Source of the DNA: Rufibacter hautae
GTDB lineage: Bacteria > Bacteroidota > Bacteroidia > Cytophagales > Hymenobacteraceae
Assembly (NCBI RefSeq): GCF_008271695.1
Contig: NZ_VKKY01000002.1
Span: 1,426,001 to 1,490,000, forward strand
Direction of reading: 5' to 3'
Length of the DNA: 64,000 bases
The notes beneath the pieces are model-generated. The model saw nothing but the letters and a program-made list of their open reading frames with translations. It did not search any database and was not told where the DNA came from. Positions 6,980 through 15,146 of this stretch are shown here, piece by piece. Position 1 is the first letter of the stretch. Every line of letters starts with the position of its first letter. The position numbers and the translations under genes were made by a program.

Positions 6980-9619
6980 TTAATCCACCATCACGCGGCG
7001 GTCCTGGATGACTTTGAAGTTCTCAATCATCTTGATCGCCTCCGGGATATCCTCTGAGAAGATGGTGATAAAGGAGTTGCGCTCGGCGTGTTCCAGCGCG
7101 TAGGCGATGGCAACCATTTCCTGGCTGATTATCTTGTAAGGTTTGTTCGGGTCAATCTGCTCAATGCCCTGGATCACGTAATGGTTGATTTCCTCGGCGG
7201 TGCGGCCCCTCAAGTCTTTGTCTGACCGGATGATGATCTCATCGAACATTTGGGCCGCCATTTTTCCTAGTTCCACCATGTCTTCGTTGCGGCGGTCACC
7301 CACGCCAGCCACAATCCCCACGCGCTTGCGAGCATCTACGTTTTGCAGAAAATCAGCGACACCTTTCATGCCCGCTGGGTTGTGGGCGTAGTCTACCAGC
7401 ACCTCAAAGGTCGGGAACTTGAACAGGTTCATTCTACCCGGGGTCTTGCTTGCCGAAGGCAGGAACGTACGCAGCGCCGTCTTGATCTCTGATATTTCGA
7501 AGCGGGAGACATACCCGGCCAAGGTGGCCGCCAGTACGTTCTCTATGTTGAACTTGGCGCGGCCCCCGAAAGTAAGCGGGATATCGGCCACGCGGTCTAC
7601 CCGTATTTTATAGGTGTTTTTGAAAATAGAGATAAAACCGTTCTCAAAGACCGCCGCCAAACCGCCTTCGGCCACATGCTTTAGAATGCGCGGGTTGTTC
7701 TCATCCATACTGAAGAAAGCCACCTTGCACTCCAGTTCCTTGGCCATATTGAAGACGTTGTCATCATCGGCGTTGAGAATGGCGTAGCCGGTTTTGCTTA
7801 CGCTCTTCGGCACCACGGCTTTTACGCGGGCCATATCCTCCAAGGTATTGATATCGCGCAAGCCCATGTGGTCTTCGGCCACGTTGGTCACAATCCCGAT
7901 GTCGCATTGCTGGAACCCAAGGCCCGAGCGTAGCATCCCGCCCCGGGCGCATTCCAATACTGCGAAGTTCACGGTAGGGTCCCGCAGCACGAACTCGGCG
8001 CTTTTTGACCCCGTGGTATCGCCTTTCTCTAAAAGCGTATCCTGGATGTAGATGCCGTCTGTAGTGGTGAACCCTACCTGGTAGCCCACTGATTTCACCA
8101 TGTGGGCGATGAGGCGGGTAGTGGTGGTTTTACCGTTGGTACCTGTGATGGCGATGATTGGAATACGGGACGGACAGTTATCTGGGAAGAGCATCTCAAT
8201 CACGGGATCTGCTACGTTACGGGGCAAGCCCTCGGTGGGCGACACGTGCATCCGGAAACCGGGCGCGGCATTCACCTCAATTACGGCTCCGCGGGCTTCG
8301 GGTAACGGAATAGCGATGTCTGAGGTCACCACGTCAATCCCGCAGATATCCAAGCCAATGGTGCCGGCAATCCGCTCGGCCATCAGGACGTTGTAAGGGT
8401 CAATCAGGTCGGTTACATCAGTGGCGGTACCACCGGTAGAGAGGTTAGCGGTGCTTTTCAGGAAGAGTTGCTCTCCGGCTGGCACTACGGTCTCCAGGGT
8501 GTAGCCTTTCTTCTCCAGCATGCTGTAGGTGTCTTTATCCACGTGAATGCGGGTGAGCACTTTCTCGTGCCCTACCCCGCGGCGGGGATCACTGTTGACC
8601 TGGTCAATAAGTTGTTGTACGGTAGAGGCACCATCCCCCATCACCATGGCAGGCGTGCGTTTGGCCGCCGCAATGAACTTCTTGTTCACCACCAGTAACC
8701 TGAAGTCATAGCCTTCAATAAACTGCTCTACGATCACGGCTTTGTCGGCCTTGCAGTACTGCTGGGCTACCTCAAAACCGGCCACGGCATCATCCCAGTT
8801 CCGGATGTTGATACCGGCTCCTTTGCCGTGGTTTCCGTCTAGTGGTTTGGTTACGATGGGGTATCCTAGCCATTGGATTGCCTCTTTCAGCTCCTCAATG
8901 GTGTACACGATCTCTCCCTTAGGCACTGGAACGCCCGCCTCGGCTAACATATCCTTTGTGGCGCTTTTATCGCCGGCAATCTCCACGGCAAAAGCGGCGG
9001 TACGGCAGGTCATGGTGGCTTGGATGCGTTTCTGGTGTACGCCGTACCCTAACTGAATAAGTGAACTTTTGTTCAACCGGATATAAGGAATACCCCGCGC
9101 GACCGCTTCTGAGACGATGGAATAGGTACTGGGCCCGATGTGCTCATCTTCGCGTATTTCGTGGAGTTCCTCTACATCAGGGGAAATATCATAGGGTTCG
9201 TCTTTGGCGAGGGCCGTGGTTACCCTAATGGCTGCCTCGGCAGCGTACTCCCCTGCTTTCTCTTCCTGGTAGGAGAAGACTACGTATTCAAAACCGGGCT
9301 GCGGCGCAGGATAGGTCCGCCCGAAGCCCGAGTTCATGCCGCCCAGGGTTTGGAGTTCTAGGGCCACGTGTTCCACCACATTGCTCAGCGGTACGCCTTC
9401 TTCTCTCACTCTCTTAAGGTAACCTCCTTCCACGCCTTCGGTGCTCCGGTGAACCACCATTCCGGGGAACATGGCTTCCAGCCTATCCGGAAAACCGGGG
9501 ATGTCAGTGGTAAGTACCCCTGCAAATTCATCCATGTCCAGTTTGAGCACTACAATTTTGGGGTGTTTTACAGACCAGTAGTTTGGTCCTCGCATGATGC
9601 GTAGTTCTGCGATTTTCAT
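6980..9619 (-). CDS. cphA: Cyanophycin synthetase
   Basis: ATP-dependent polymerisation of aspartate and arginine into cyanophycin (multi-L-arginyl-poly-L-aspartate), an insoluble nitrogen store in the cytoplasm. The 879 residues fit CphA1. An N-terminal domain (MKIAELRIMRGPNYW) covers about residues 1-160. An ATP-grasp domain covers about 215-475, with AGVPVPKGEIVYTIEEL and KPLDGNHGKGAGINI. A Mur-ligase-like domain covers about 485-879, with the P-loop AITGTNGKTTTTRLIAH and VLVDYAHNPAGMKGV. All three modules look intact. It lies 40 bp downstream of cyanophycinase on the same strand, so synthesis and degradation genes form one unit. An inverted repeat and a strong terminator flank its 3' end. 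Confidence 0.96.
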   Translation of the reverse strand: MKIAELRIMRGPNYWSVKHPKIVVLKLDMDEFAGVLTTDIPGFPDRLEAMFPGMVVHRSTEGVEGGYLKRVREEGVPLSNVVEHVALELQTLGGMNSGFGRTYPAPQPGFEYVVFSYQEEKAGEYAAEAAIRVTTALAKDEPYDISPDVEELHEIREDEHIGPSTYSIVSEAVARGIPYIRLNKSSLIQLGYGVHQKRIQATMTCRTAAFAVEIAGDKSATKDMLAEAGVPVPKGEIVYTIEELKEAIQWLGYPIVTKPLDGNHGKGAGINIRNWDDAVAGFEVAQQYCKADKAVIVEQFIEGYDFRLLVVNKKFIAAAKRTPAMVMGDGASTVQQLIDQVNSDPRRGVGHEKVLTRIHVDKDTYSMLEKKGYTLETVVPAGEQLFLKSTANLSTGGTATDVTDLIDPYNVLMAERIAGTIGLDICGIDVVTSDIAIPLPEARGAVIEVNAAPGFRMHVSPTEGLPRNVADPVIEMLFPDNCPSRIPIIAITGTNGKTTTTRLIAHMVKSVGYQVGFTTTDGIYIQDTLLEKGDTTGSKSAEFVLRDPTVNFAVLECARGGMLRSGLGFQQCDIGIVTNVAEDHMGLRDINTLEDMARVKAVVPKSVSKTGYAILNADDDNVFNMAKELECKVAFFSMDENNPRILKHVAEGGLAAVFENGFISIFKNTYKIRVDRVADIPLTFGGRAKFNIENVLAATLAGYVSRFEISEIKTALRTFLPSASKTPGRMNLFKFPTFEVLVDYAHNPAGMKGVADFLQNVDARKRVGIVAGVGDRRNEDMVELGKMAAQMFDEIIIRSDKDLRGRTAEEINHYVIQGIEQIDPNKPYKIISQEMVAIAYALEHAERNSFITIFSEDIPEAIKMIENFKVIQDRRVMVD

Positions 9620-9659
9620 AGATTGTTTAATCTAATATGAATGCGGGGATGTTGAATAA

Positions 9660-10559
9660 TTAAATAATTTCCAGCGTGTACGTATCTCCTTTTCCAAGGA
9701 GATGCACCTTTAGGTCTCTCATGGTGACAGGAACTCCTTCCTCCACCTCATATATATTGGTATGCGTACTGCCGCGGCCATCTACTATTACTACCAGGCC
9801 ACTTCCTACTACTTCCATTTGGTTTCCTTTTTTAACTAAGATACCGGTGTCTTCCTCCAGCCCAACTCCAATAAAAGTAGGGTTGGTGGCCAGCATCTGT
9901 ACCATACGTACTATACGGCCCCGGCTGATAAAGTGGGTGTCTATGGCCACATCATTCAAAAGCTCCAGGCCAGCCGTAATGCTCACTGATCCTTTGATGA
10001 AACCACCGCCACTCAGGCCCTGGTAGATCATCTGGGTAGACATAGCGGCCGCTCCGGCACTGGTCCCGCCCACCACTAAAGAATCATTGTAGTAGCGCTC
10101 TTTAATCACCCGCATAAAATCTGTTCCGCCCAGGATAGAAGTAAGCTTGAGTTGGTCCCCGCCCGTGAACATGATTCCGGCCGCTTTCTGTACCAGCTTT
10201 ATGTATTCCTCCTTACAGGCATCCTCCCGATTACGGATGTCCAGCACCTCCACCTTTTTTACTTGGAGATCATTGAAAACCTTCACATAAGTGGCTCCCA
10301 ACTCCCCTGGTAAAGCTGAGGCCGTGGGAATGACCAGCACCAAGGGGTTTGTTCCTTTCAACTCCTTCACAAACCGTGTCAGGATCTCAGTCTTCTCAAA
10401 GTTGACGTTTTCTGCGTTCATGGAGTCATCCTTTGGCTCGTCTCCTTTGTTCTCCGCGCCCCCTATGGCAATCAAGGTCCCGTTAGGAACTTTACCTTCA
10501 ATAGCTTGTCTTAATCTGTCATTACTAGAGGCAGCTTTTTCTGTTTGTTTTTTGCTCAT
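9660..10559 (-). CDS. cphB: Cyanophycinase (peptidase family S51)
   Basis: Serine exopeptidase that hydrolyses cyanophycin to beta-Asp-Arg dipeptides. It has 299 residues and no signal peptide, which suits an intracellular enzyme working on the CphA product. The nucleophile elbow VVGGTSAGAAAMS is near residue 170 with the catalytic serine in GTSAG. GTLIAIGGAENKGDE lies near residue 27, GIMFTGGDQLKLTSIL near 135, and DTHFISRGRIVRMVQML near 212. The order cphB-cphA, with a 40-bp gap, suggests one transcript. No dipeptidase for beta-Asp-Arg was seen in the window. Confidence 0.95.
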   Translation of the reverse strand: MSKKQTEKAASSNDRLRQAIEGKVPNGTLIAIGGAENKGDEPKDDSMNAENVNFEKTEILTRFVKELKGTNPLVLVIPTASALPGELGATYVKVFNDLQVKKVEVLDIRNREDACKEEYIKLVQKAAGIMFTGGDQLKLTSILGGTDFMRVIKERYYNDSLVVGGTSAGAAAMSTQMIYQGLSGGGFIKGSVSITAGLELLNDVAIDTHFISRGRIVRMVQMLATNPTFIGVGLEEDTGILVKKGNQMEVVGSGLVVIVDGRGSTHTNIYEVEEGVPVTMRDLKVHLLGKGDTYTLEII

Positions 10560-11208
10560 ATTTATGCAAATGTCAAATACCAGAACCTTAAGGCATTGTG
10601 CTTATCTTCTAATTATCCCTCTTCCTTTTAAAAAGTAATTAGAAGCTTTCTTGCCTAATATAGTCCTGGCGGATGTCTCGACATACGCATAAATAGGCCA
10701 AAAGATTGCAGAATTAGAATATATAGGATTTACCGTAAAATAAGCTGCGGGAACTACTTAGATGATGGGTAAGTACAGCCCAAAAATAAAGTTTATCCCA
10801 AATTATACGTAAAAGCTTGAAAAAAGTGTAATAAACCCCTCTTGAAAGAACCTACAATTTACAATTTGCTATTTACCTGTACTTTATGCCTTTGCCGACA
10901 TTAACTGGAAAGCAAACAAAATGCTTCCTCATAATGGCCCTAATTACCTCAGCAACTTAAGGGCTATTGATTATGAAGCACTTACTATAAATATTTAGTT
11001 TTAATAGCAGGTAATATGAATTTGATAAGCCAGATAAAACAAAAGAAAGAAAAGCCGAATAGCCAAAAGAAAGGTAGAATTCAGGATGGTCAATTAGAAG
11101 ATATATTGGCTTGCAATTAAGTTGGAAACAGCAGAACCGCTCTTCCGAAAGGAAAACTTAGAGAACCTGGAATACGATTGATGACAACCGTTTTTGGCCC
11201 TAAAACAG
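10560..11208. other. Gene-poor intergenic stretch upstream of cphB
   Basis: About 650 bp of AT-rich DNA between cphB and the tRNA-Cys terminator. No recognisable gene family, tRNA or riboswitch was seen. Apart from one 34-codon open frame at 11016-11120 (listed separately), all frames are short. One minus-strand TATTTTTG box occurs at 10781-10788 with no clear -33 partner; it may belong to a long cphB leader. Confidence 0.5.
11016..11120 (+). CDS. Possible small protein of 34 residues
   Basis: ATG at 11016, TAA at 11118-11120. The product is lysine/glutamine rich (starts MNLISQIKQKKEKPNSQKK, ends DILACN) with a single cysteine near the C-terminus. It is hydrophilic with no signal peptide or membrane segment. 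The composition is more protein-like than the surrounding frames, but there is no homology evidence, no promoter was found, and the frame is short enough to arise by chance. It faces the terminator of tRNA-Cys. Confidence 0.25.
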   Translation: MNLISQIKQKKEKPNSQKKGRIQDGQLEDILACN

Positions 11209-11237
11209 AAAAGCCTGCTTAAAATAAGCAGGCTTTT
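11209..11237 (-). terminator. Terminator of tRNA-Cys
   Basis: A 13-bp perfect stem, AAAAGCCTGCTTA (11209-11221) with TAAGCAGGCTTTT (11225-11237), and a 3-nt loop. It begins 9 bp past the tRNA 3' end in the direction of tRNA transcription. Confidence 0.88.
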
Positions 11238-11245
11238 CAAGGAAG

Positions 11246-11316
11246 AGGTAACGAGCGGATTCGAACCGCTGTACGAGCTTTTGCAGAGCTCTGCCTAGCC
11301 ACTCGGCCACGTTACC
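11246..11316 (-). tRNA. tRNA-Cys (anticodon GCA)
   Basis: A full cloverleaf can be drawn on the minus strand: acceptor GGTAACG / CGTTACC, anticodon stem GAGCT / AGCTC around the loop CTGCAAA (anticodon GCA), and T-arm AGCGG-TTCGAAT-CCGCT. The discriminator base is U, as expected for tRNA-Cys. The 3' CCA is not encoded. A promoter lies upstream and a terminator downstream, so it is a single-gene unit between two terminators. Confidence 0.96.
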
Positions 11317-11329
11317 GTGATTGGGAGTG

Positions 11330-11360
11330 CAAATATAGTCAGGAACTATTACTATCCCAA
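11330..11360 (-). promoter_or_regulatory. Promoter of tRNA-Cys
   Basis: On the minus strand, TATATTTG (11337-11330) is a perfect TAnnTTTG -7 box. It lies 13 bp before the tRNA 5' end, with TTGG (11360-11357) 19 bp further upstream as a partial -33 element. Confidence 0.65.
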
Positions 11361-11393
11361 TTTTGAAGCAAATTTTTCAAAAGAAGCATAAAA

Positions 11394-11419
11394 AAAGAGC
11401 CTCTTTGCAGAGGCTCTTT
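11394..11419 (-). terminator. Terminator of rpsA
   Basis: An 11-bp perfect stem, AAAGAGCCTCT (11394-11404) with AGAGGCTCTTT (11409-11419), and a TTGC/GCAA tetraloop. A run of U follows on the minus strand. It begins 32 bp after the rpsA stop codon and separates rpsA from tRNA-Cys. Confidence 0.92.
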
Positions 11420-11451
11420 CCTGTAAATAAGGCAGTTACCTACCTAAAAAA

Positions 11452-13344
11452 TTATTCAGCAGCATCAGTTGAATCAGCGTCAGCAGCGTCGGTAGACTTG
11501 TTAGCGCGGGCCTGAGCGGCAGCGGCTAATTTCTTCTCACCGGCTTCTTTTTCGCTTTCCATCATCTGGTCTTTCAGCGCAGAAAGGGCATCCAGGTCAC
11601 CTAAGGTAGAACGAACTTCTTCTTTCTTAGGAGTTGCTGGGGCTGCGGCAGCTTTAGGGGCACCAGCAGCAGGAGCGTCTTTCTTCTCAAACTTCTTACG
11701 CTTGGCGTCTTCTGGCTGAGCAGTGTGAACCGCAGTGTGCGACAAGATGATCTTACGATCTTCTTTAGAGAACTCAGTTACTTTGAATTCTACTTGCTCA
11801 CCAGCTTCAACGGCAGAACCATCTTCTTTCACCAGACCTTTAGGGAAAGAGAATCCTTCAATACCGTAAGGCAGTTCCAGGGTAGCACCACGGTCAGATT
11901 TCTCTAACACGGTAGCTCTGTGTACTGAACCTACGTTGAATACGGTAGCGAACGTATCCCATGGGTTCTCTTCCAGTTGTTTGTGACCAAGGGCCAGACG
12001 ACGGGCAGAAGCATCAAGCTCCAGAACCACTACGTCTAATCTGTCACCAACTTTCACGAACTCAGATGGGTGCTTGATTTTCTTCGTCCAAGACAAGTCA
12101 GACACGTGAACCAGACCGTCTACGCCTTCTTCCAGCTCAATGAACAGACCAAAGTTCGTCAGGTTTCTAACCACACCTGTGTGCTTAGTTCCAACGGCAT
12201 ATTTGGTCAATACATCTTCTTTGGTCCAAGGATCTTCAGTTAATTGCTTAATGCCCAGAGACATTTTGCGGTCGTTACGGTCCATGGTTAACACAACGGC
12301 CTCAATCTCGTCACCTTGTTTGATGAAGTCTTGTGGGTTGCGCAGGTGCTGAGACCATGACATTTCTGACACGTGGATCAAGCCTTCTACGCCTGGCATC
12401 AGTTCTAAGAACGCACCGTAATCGGCTACGTTCACGATCTTGCCGCTCACGCGTGAACCAACTTCCACCTCGGCAGGAAGAGCATCCCAAGGGTGAGCAG
12501 TCAATTGCTTCATACCCAAAGAAATACGTTTCTTGTCGTCGTCGAAATCCAACACTACCACGTTTACCTTCTGGTCTAGCTCCAACACCTCTTGCGGGTG
12601 GTTGATGCGTCCCCATGAAATATCGGTGATGTGCAATAGACCATCTACACCACCAAGATCGATGAACACACCGAAGTTGGTCATGTTTTTGATCACACCT
12701 TCCAGAACCTGACCTTTTTCCAGGTTGTTCAGGATGGCGGCGCGCTGCTGCTCCAGATCTTTCTCGATCAGGACTTTGTGCGATACTACTACGTTATCAA
12801 AAGCGGCGTTTATTTTTACCACTTTCACTTCCATCTTACGACCAACATAGATGTCGAAGTCGCGGATAGGTTTCACGTCAATTTGTGAACCTGGTAAAAA
12901 GGCTTCTACGCCGTACAGGTCGGTGATCAGACCACCTTTGGTTCTGCGTTTCACTACACCTTCCAGTACAGTGTCGTTCTCCAAAGCGCCGTAGATCATT
13001 TCCCACGCTTTCACGATTTTGGCTTTCTTGCGGGACAGGATTAATTGGCCGTTAGGGTCTTCCTGGTCCTCAATGAATACCTCCACCTCATCCCCGATTT
13101 TCAGGTCCGGCATGTCGCGGAATTCTGAAACGGGTACCAAACCATCAGACTTGAAGCCGATGTTCAGGATCACATCGCGATCAGTGATACCTACAACGGT
13201 ACCTTTGATCACTTCCTCTTCCTGAACGGTGTTCAGGGTGTCGGCATACATTTGTTCCATCTCAGCACGCTCTGTAGGAGAGTACGCGCCGCCGAAACCC
13301 TGAGACTCAAATTTGCCCCAGTCAAAATCTTCTAAATTTGCCAT
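11452..13344 (-). CDS. rpsA: 30S ribosomal protein S1
   Basis: RNA-binding protein of the small ribosomal subunit that helps load mRNA. About 630 residues with six tandem S1 (OB-fold) domains, recognisable by blocks such as GTVVGITDRDVILNIGFKSD, GVIKNMTNFGVFIDLGGVDG, GKIVNVADYGAFLELMPGVE and GVVRNLTNFGLFIELEEGVD. The domains run from about residue 40 to 535. The last 90 residues are an Ala/Lys/Glu-rich low-complexity tail. The frame opens with a GTG at 13362, but the ATG at 13344 (MANLEDFDWGKFES) is the more likely start. No anti-Shine-Dalgarno-dependent sites are evident in this genome, so S1 may carry much of the initiation role (inference). Confidence 0.97.
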   Translation of the reverse strand: MANLEDFDWGKFESQGFGGAYSPTERAEMEQMYADTLNTVQEEEVIKGTVVGITDRDVILNIGFKSDGLVPVSEFRDMPDLKIGDEVEVFIEDQEDPNGQLILSRKKAKIVKAWEMIYGALENDTVLEGVVKRRTKGGLITDLYGVEAFLPGSQIDVKPIRDFDIYVGRKMEVKVVKINAAFDNVVVSHKVLIEKDLEQQRAAILNNLEKGQVLEGVIKNMTNFGVFIDLGGVDGLLHITDISWGRINHPQEVLELDQKVNVVVLDFDDDKKRISLGMKQLTAHPWDALPAEVEVGSRVSGKIVNVADYGAFLELMPGVEGLIHVSEMSWSQHLRNPQDFIKQGDEIEAVVLTMDRNDRKMSLGIKQLTEDPWTKEDVLTKYAVGTKHTGVVRNLTNFGLFIELEEGVDGLVHVSDLSWTKKIKHPSEFVKVGDRLDVVVLELDASARRLALGHKQLEENPWDTFATVFNVGSVHRATVLEKSDRGATLELPYGIEGFSFPKGLVKEDGSAVEAGEQVEFKVTEFSKEDRKIILSHTAVHTAQPEDAKRKKFEKKDAPAAGAPKAAAAPATPKKEEVRSTLGDLDALSALKDQMMESEKEAGEKKLAAAAQARANKSTDAADADSTDAAE

Positions 13345-13560
13345 ATTGCTATGCTGGTTCACAAAATATAACGGTCAGGCACAGAACCACTTGCCAAAAC
13401 GTAGCTTATTTTACATCCCTTTCCCAGACATTGGGCCAGGGGCATTCACCTTGAACGCGCCGCGAAGGTACAAAAACCTGCTCCGCTATCCAAGATTTGC
13501 TCCCACACTTCTGTAAATCTCTTTGAATACCAGCTACCTTGACAAAGCGCTATAAACGAA

Positions 13561-13604
13561 AGCCGTTTCAAGCCTCTTTCTGGAAAAGAAGGCCTAAAAC
13601 GGCT
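13561..13604. repeat. Dispersed palindrome, copy 3
   Basis: 44 nt with outer arms AGCCGTTT and AAACGGCT and inner pairs AAGCCTCTTT and AAAGAAGGCCT. This is one of the best-paired copies and lies 76 bp from copy 4. Confidence 0.8.
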
Positions 13605-13679
13605 AAGGGTTAACTTTACAAGAAACCGCGGAAGGGTTTCCGTAGGTATGGTAACCCAAGAAGAGTTTGGTGTACATTG

Positions 13680-13714
13680 GTTTTAGCCTGTTTTAAAGAA
13701 AAGGAGCCTAAAAC
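13680..13714. repeat. Dispersed palindrome, copy 4
   Basis: Left half GTTTTAGCCTGTTTT, right half AAAAGGAGCCTAAAAC, with AAAG between. It lies 26 bp past the stop codon of the plug-repeat gene in that gene's transcription direction. Confidence 0.78.
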
Positions 13715-13739
13715 TTATGCCAGCTATCAGGTAATATGC

Positions 13740-14348
13740 TTAGTTGGAGTTCATCAGTTTGTCAAGTACATCTTGTTCTCTCTCTGGCGCTAGGGTGATC
13801 AAAATGACTCCGTTTTTACCCTGCTCTTTATATCTTTTCTCCGCCTCAGAACCTTTCAAGACATCAATGGATTTGATCCACTCTGGGTTTATGGGAGAGA
13901 TATCCTCTTTCTTAACCGTCACCTCTCCGTCTTTGGTTTTGATGACGTACAAAGGGTCAGATAAAGCCACGCCTGGTGCCCCATCTAGCCGATAGTTCTT
14001 CTCCTCTGCAGCGGTGTATTTAGGATCCTTCAGGGTCTGGAGAAAGGCCTGCTCCTGCTCTGGCATTAACTCAATCAGGACCACGCCGGCTTTGGCCTTT
14101 GGCCCAAACTGGTCTACCGCGTCTTTGTCTTTCAGCACCGAGACGGTTTTAATCCAATCTTTGTCCAAGGCCTGGATGGCAGCGGAGTTGAGAGGCACGT
14201 TGGCAGAAGCCGTTTTCAGGAAGCATAGCGGCTTGGCTTTAGGCCCTTTCACGTGTGCCACCTTCTCTTTGGCAGGAGCTGTTTGCGCCTCCGCAGTGAA
14301 TGGCAGCAGGGCTGCGAGAGTCAAACTTAATAGAATAGGTCTATACAT
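13740..14348 (-). CDS. Exported protein with two TonB-plug-like repeats
   Basis: 202 residues with a signal peptide (MYRPILLSLTLAALLPFTAEAQ, likely cut after AEA). The mature part holds two similar segments: DWIKTVSVLKDKDAVDQFG followed by AGVVLIELMPEQEQ (about residues 66-108), and EWIKSIDVLKGSEAEKRYK followed by NGVILITLAPEREQ (about 155-196). Each resembles the strand-loop-strand end of TonB-dependent receptor plug domains (I..I.VLKG..A...YG..G.NGVI.ITT), but there is no beta-barrel. I infer a free periplasmic protein. It could bind TonB-system parts or peptides; the function is unknown. The HNH gene lies 20 bp upstream on the same strand. Confidence 0.75.
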   Translation of the reverse strand: MYRPILLSLTLAALLPFTAEAQTAPAKEKVAHVKGPKAKPLCFLKTASANVPLNSAAIQALDKDWIKTVSVLKDKDAVDQFGPKAKAGVVLIELMPEQEQAFLQTLKDPKYTAAEEKNYRLDGAPGVALSDPLYVIKTKDGEVTVKKEDISPINPEWIKSIDVLKGSEAEKRYKEQGKNGVILITLAPEREQDVLDKLMNSN

Positions 14349-14368
14349 AAATTGAAATTAATCAAAAT

Positions 14369-14878
14369 CTAAGCTCTGGCCCGTTCTGCCAAGAAAGGAA
14401 TCCAGACGTGGTCGGTGTCCTGGATACTTTCTCTTAAGAACGACACCAATGAGGGTTTGTAGGGTTTTCTGGATAGTTTCATGGAAACCTCCTCAGGGGT
14501 GCGGTCTCCTTTTTTAGAGTTGCAGCGGGCACAGGCGGTGATCAGGTTGTACCAAGTGCTCTCACCCCCACGCGAACGAGGCACCATGTGGTCCAGCGTG
14601 AGGTTTCTGGTGGAGCCGCAGTACTGGCATTGGTTGCGGTCACGGCGCATGATGTTCTGGCGCGTAAGCGAGATGCCTTTGTAGGGCATGCGCACGTAGC
14701 GGTGCAGCCGGATCACCAAGGGCCGGGGATAGGATTGGCGCACGGTGCGCAACACATTCAACTGATCTTCCGCAATGAGTTCTGCTTTCTGGAGATAAAT
14801 CAAGACAAATGCCTTGTGCAGACTGCACGTGGCAATGGCGGAGTAATCTTGATTAAGTAAGAGTACCTTATCATTCAT
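14369..14878 (-). CDS. HNH endonuclease family protein
   Basis: 169 residues. The HNH/zinc motif is complete: NQCQYCGSTRNLTLDHMVPR followed by GGESTWYNLITACARCN (about residues 82-121). The two CxxC pairs bind zinc, and the DH of LTLDHM and the N of WYNL provide the HNH residues. The N-terminal part (VLLLNQDYSAIATCSLHKAF) matches stand-alone HNH proteins found across Bacteroidetes with no mobile-element context. Nicking or cleavage of DNA is expected from the fold, but the biological role is not known. No intron, restriction or toxin partner is adjacent. Transcribed before the plug-repeat gene, with only 20 bp between. Confidence 0.88.
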   Translation of the reverse strand: MNDKVLLLNQDYSAIATCSLHKAFVLIYLQKAELIAEDQLNVLRTVRQSYPRPLVIRLHRYVRMPYKGISLTRQNIMRRDRNQCQYCGSTRNLTLDHMVPRSRGGESTWYNLITACARCNSKKGDRTPEEVSMKLSRKPYKPSLVSFLRESIQDTDHVWIPFLAERARA

Positions 14879-15146
14879 ACGAATTCCTGCTCAGTGGATC
14901 CTTCCGTAAGTTACGTAAAAATACGTTACAACAGATTTTACTAACTGATTTTCAGGGCCTCGTGTTGCAAATTTTATCTAAGCCTCACTGCCTTCAGGCT
15001 GATGTTTCACTTTTCTGAGGCTGAGTCTTTTTAGCCTGGCAATCGTTCGGCTTCCATCCTATTGATAAATGCAGATTTCAAGGCCAAAAAACACTCAGAC
15101 CTATTTTAAAACGGACTACCGAATCAGAGAAAAAGGAAACAATAAT

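Larger units (their letters stand above)
13363..13739. other. Intergenic region with two palindromes
   Basis: About 375 bp between rpsA and the secreted plug-repeat gene, both on the minus strand. It contains the rpsA leader and promoter region (no clean TAnnTTTG box could be assigned) and two copies of the dispersed palindrome at 13561-13604 and 13680-13714. No coding sequence was found. Confidence 0.6.
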
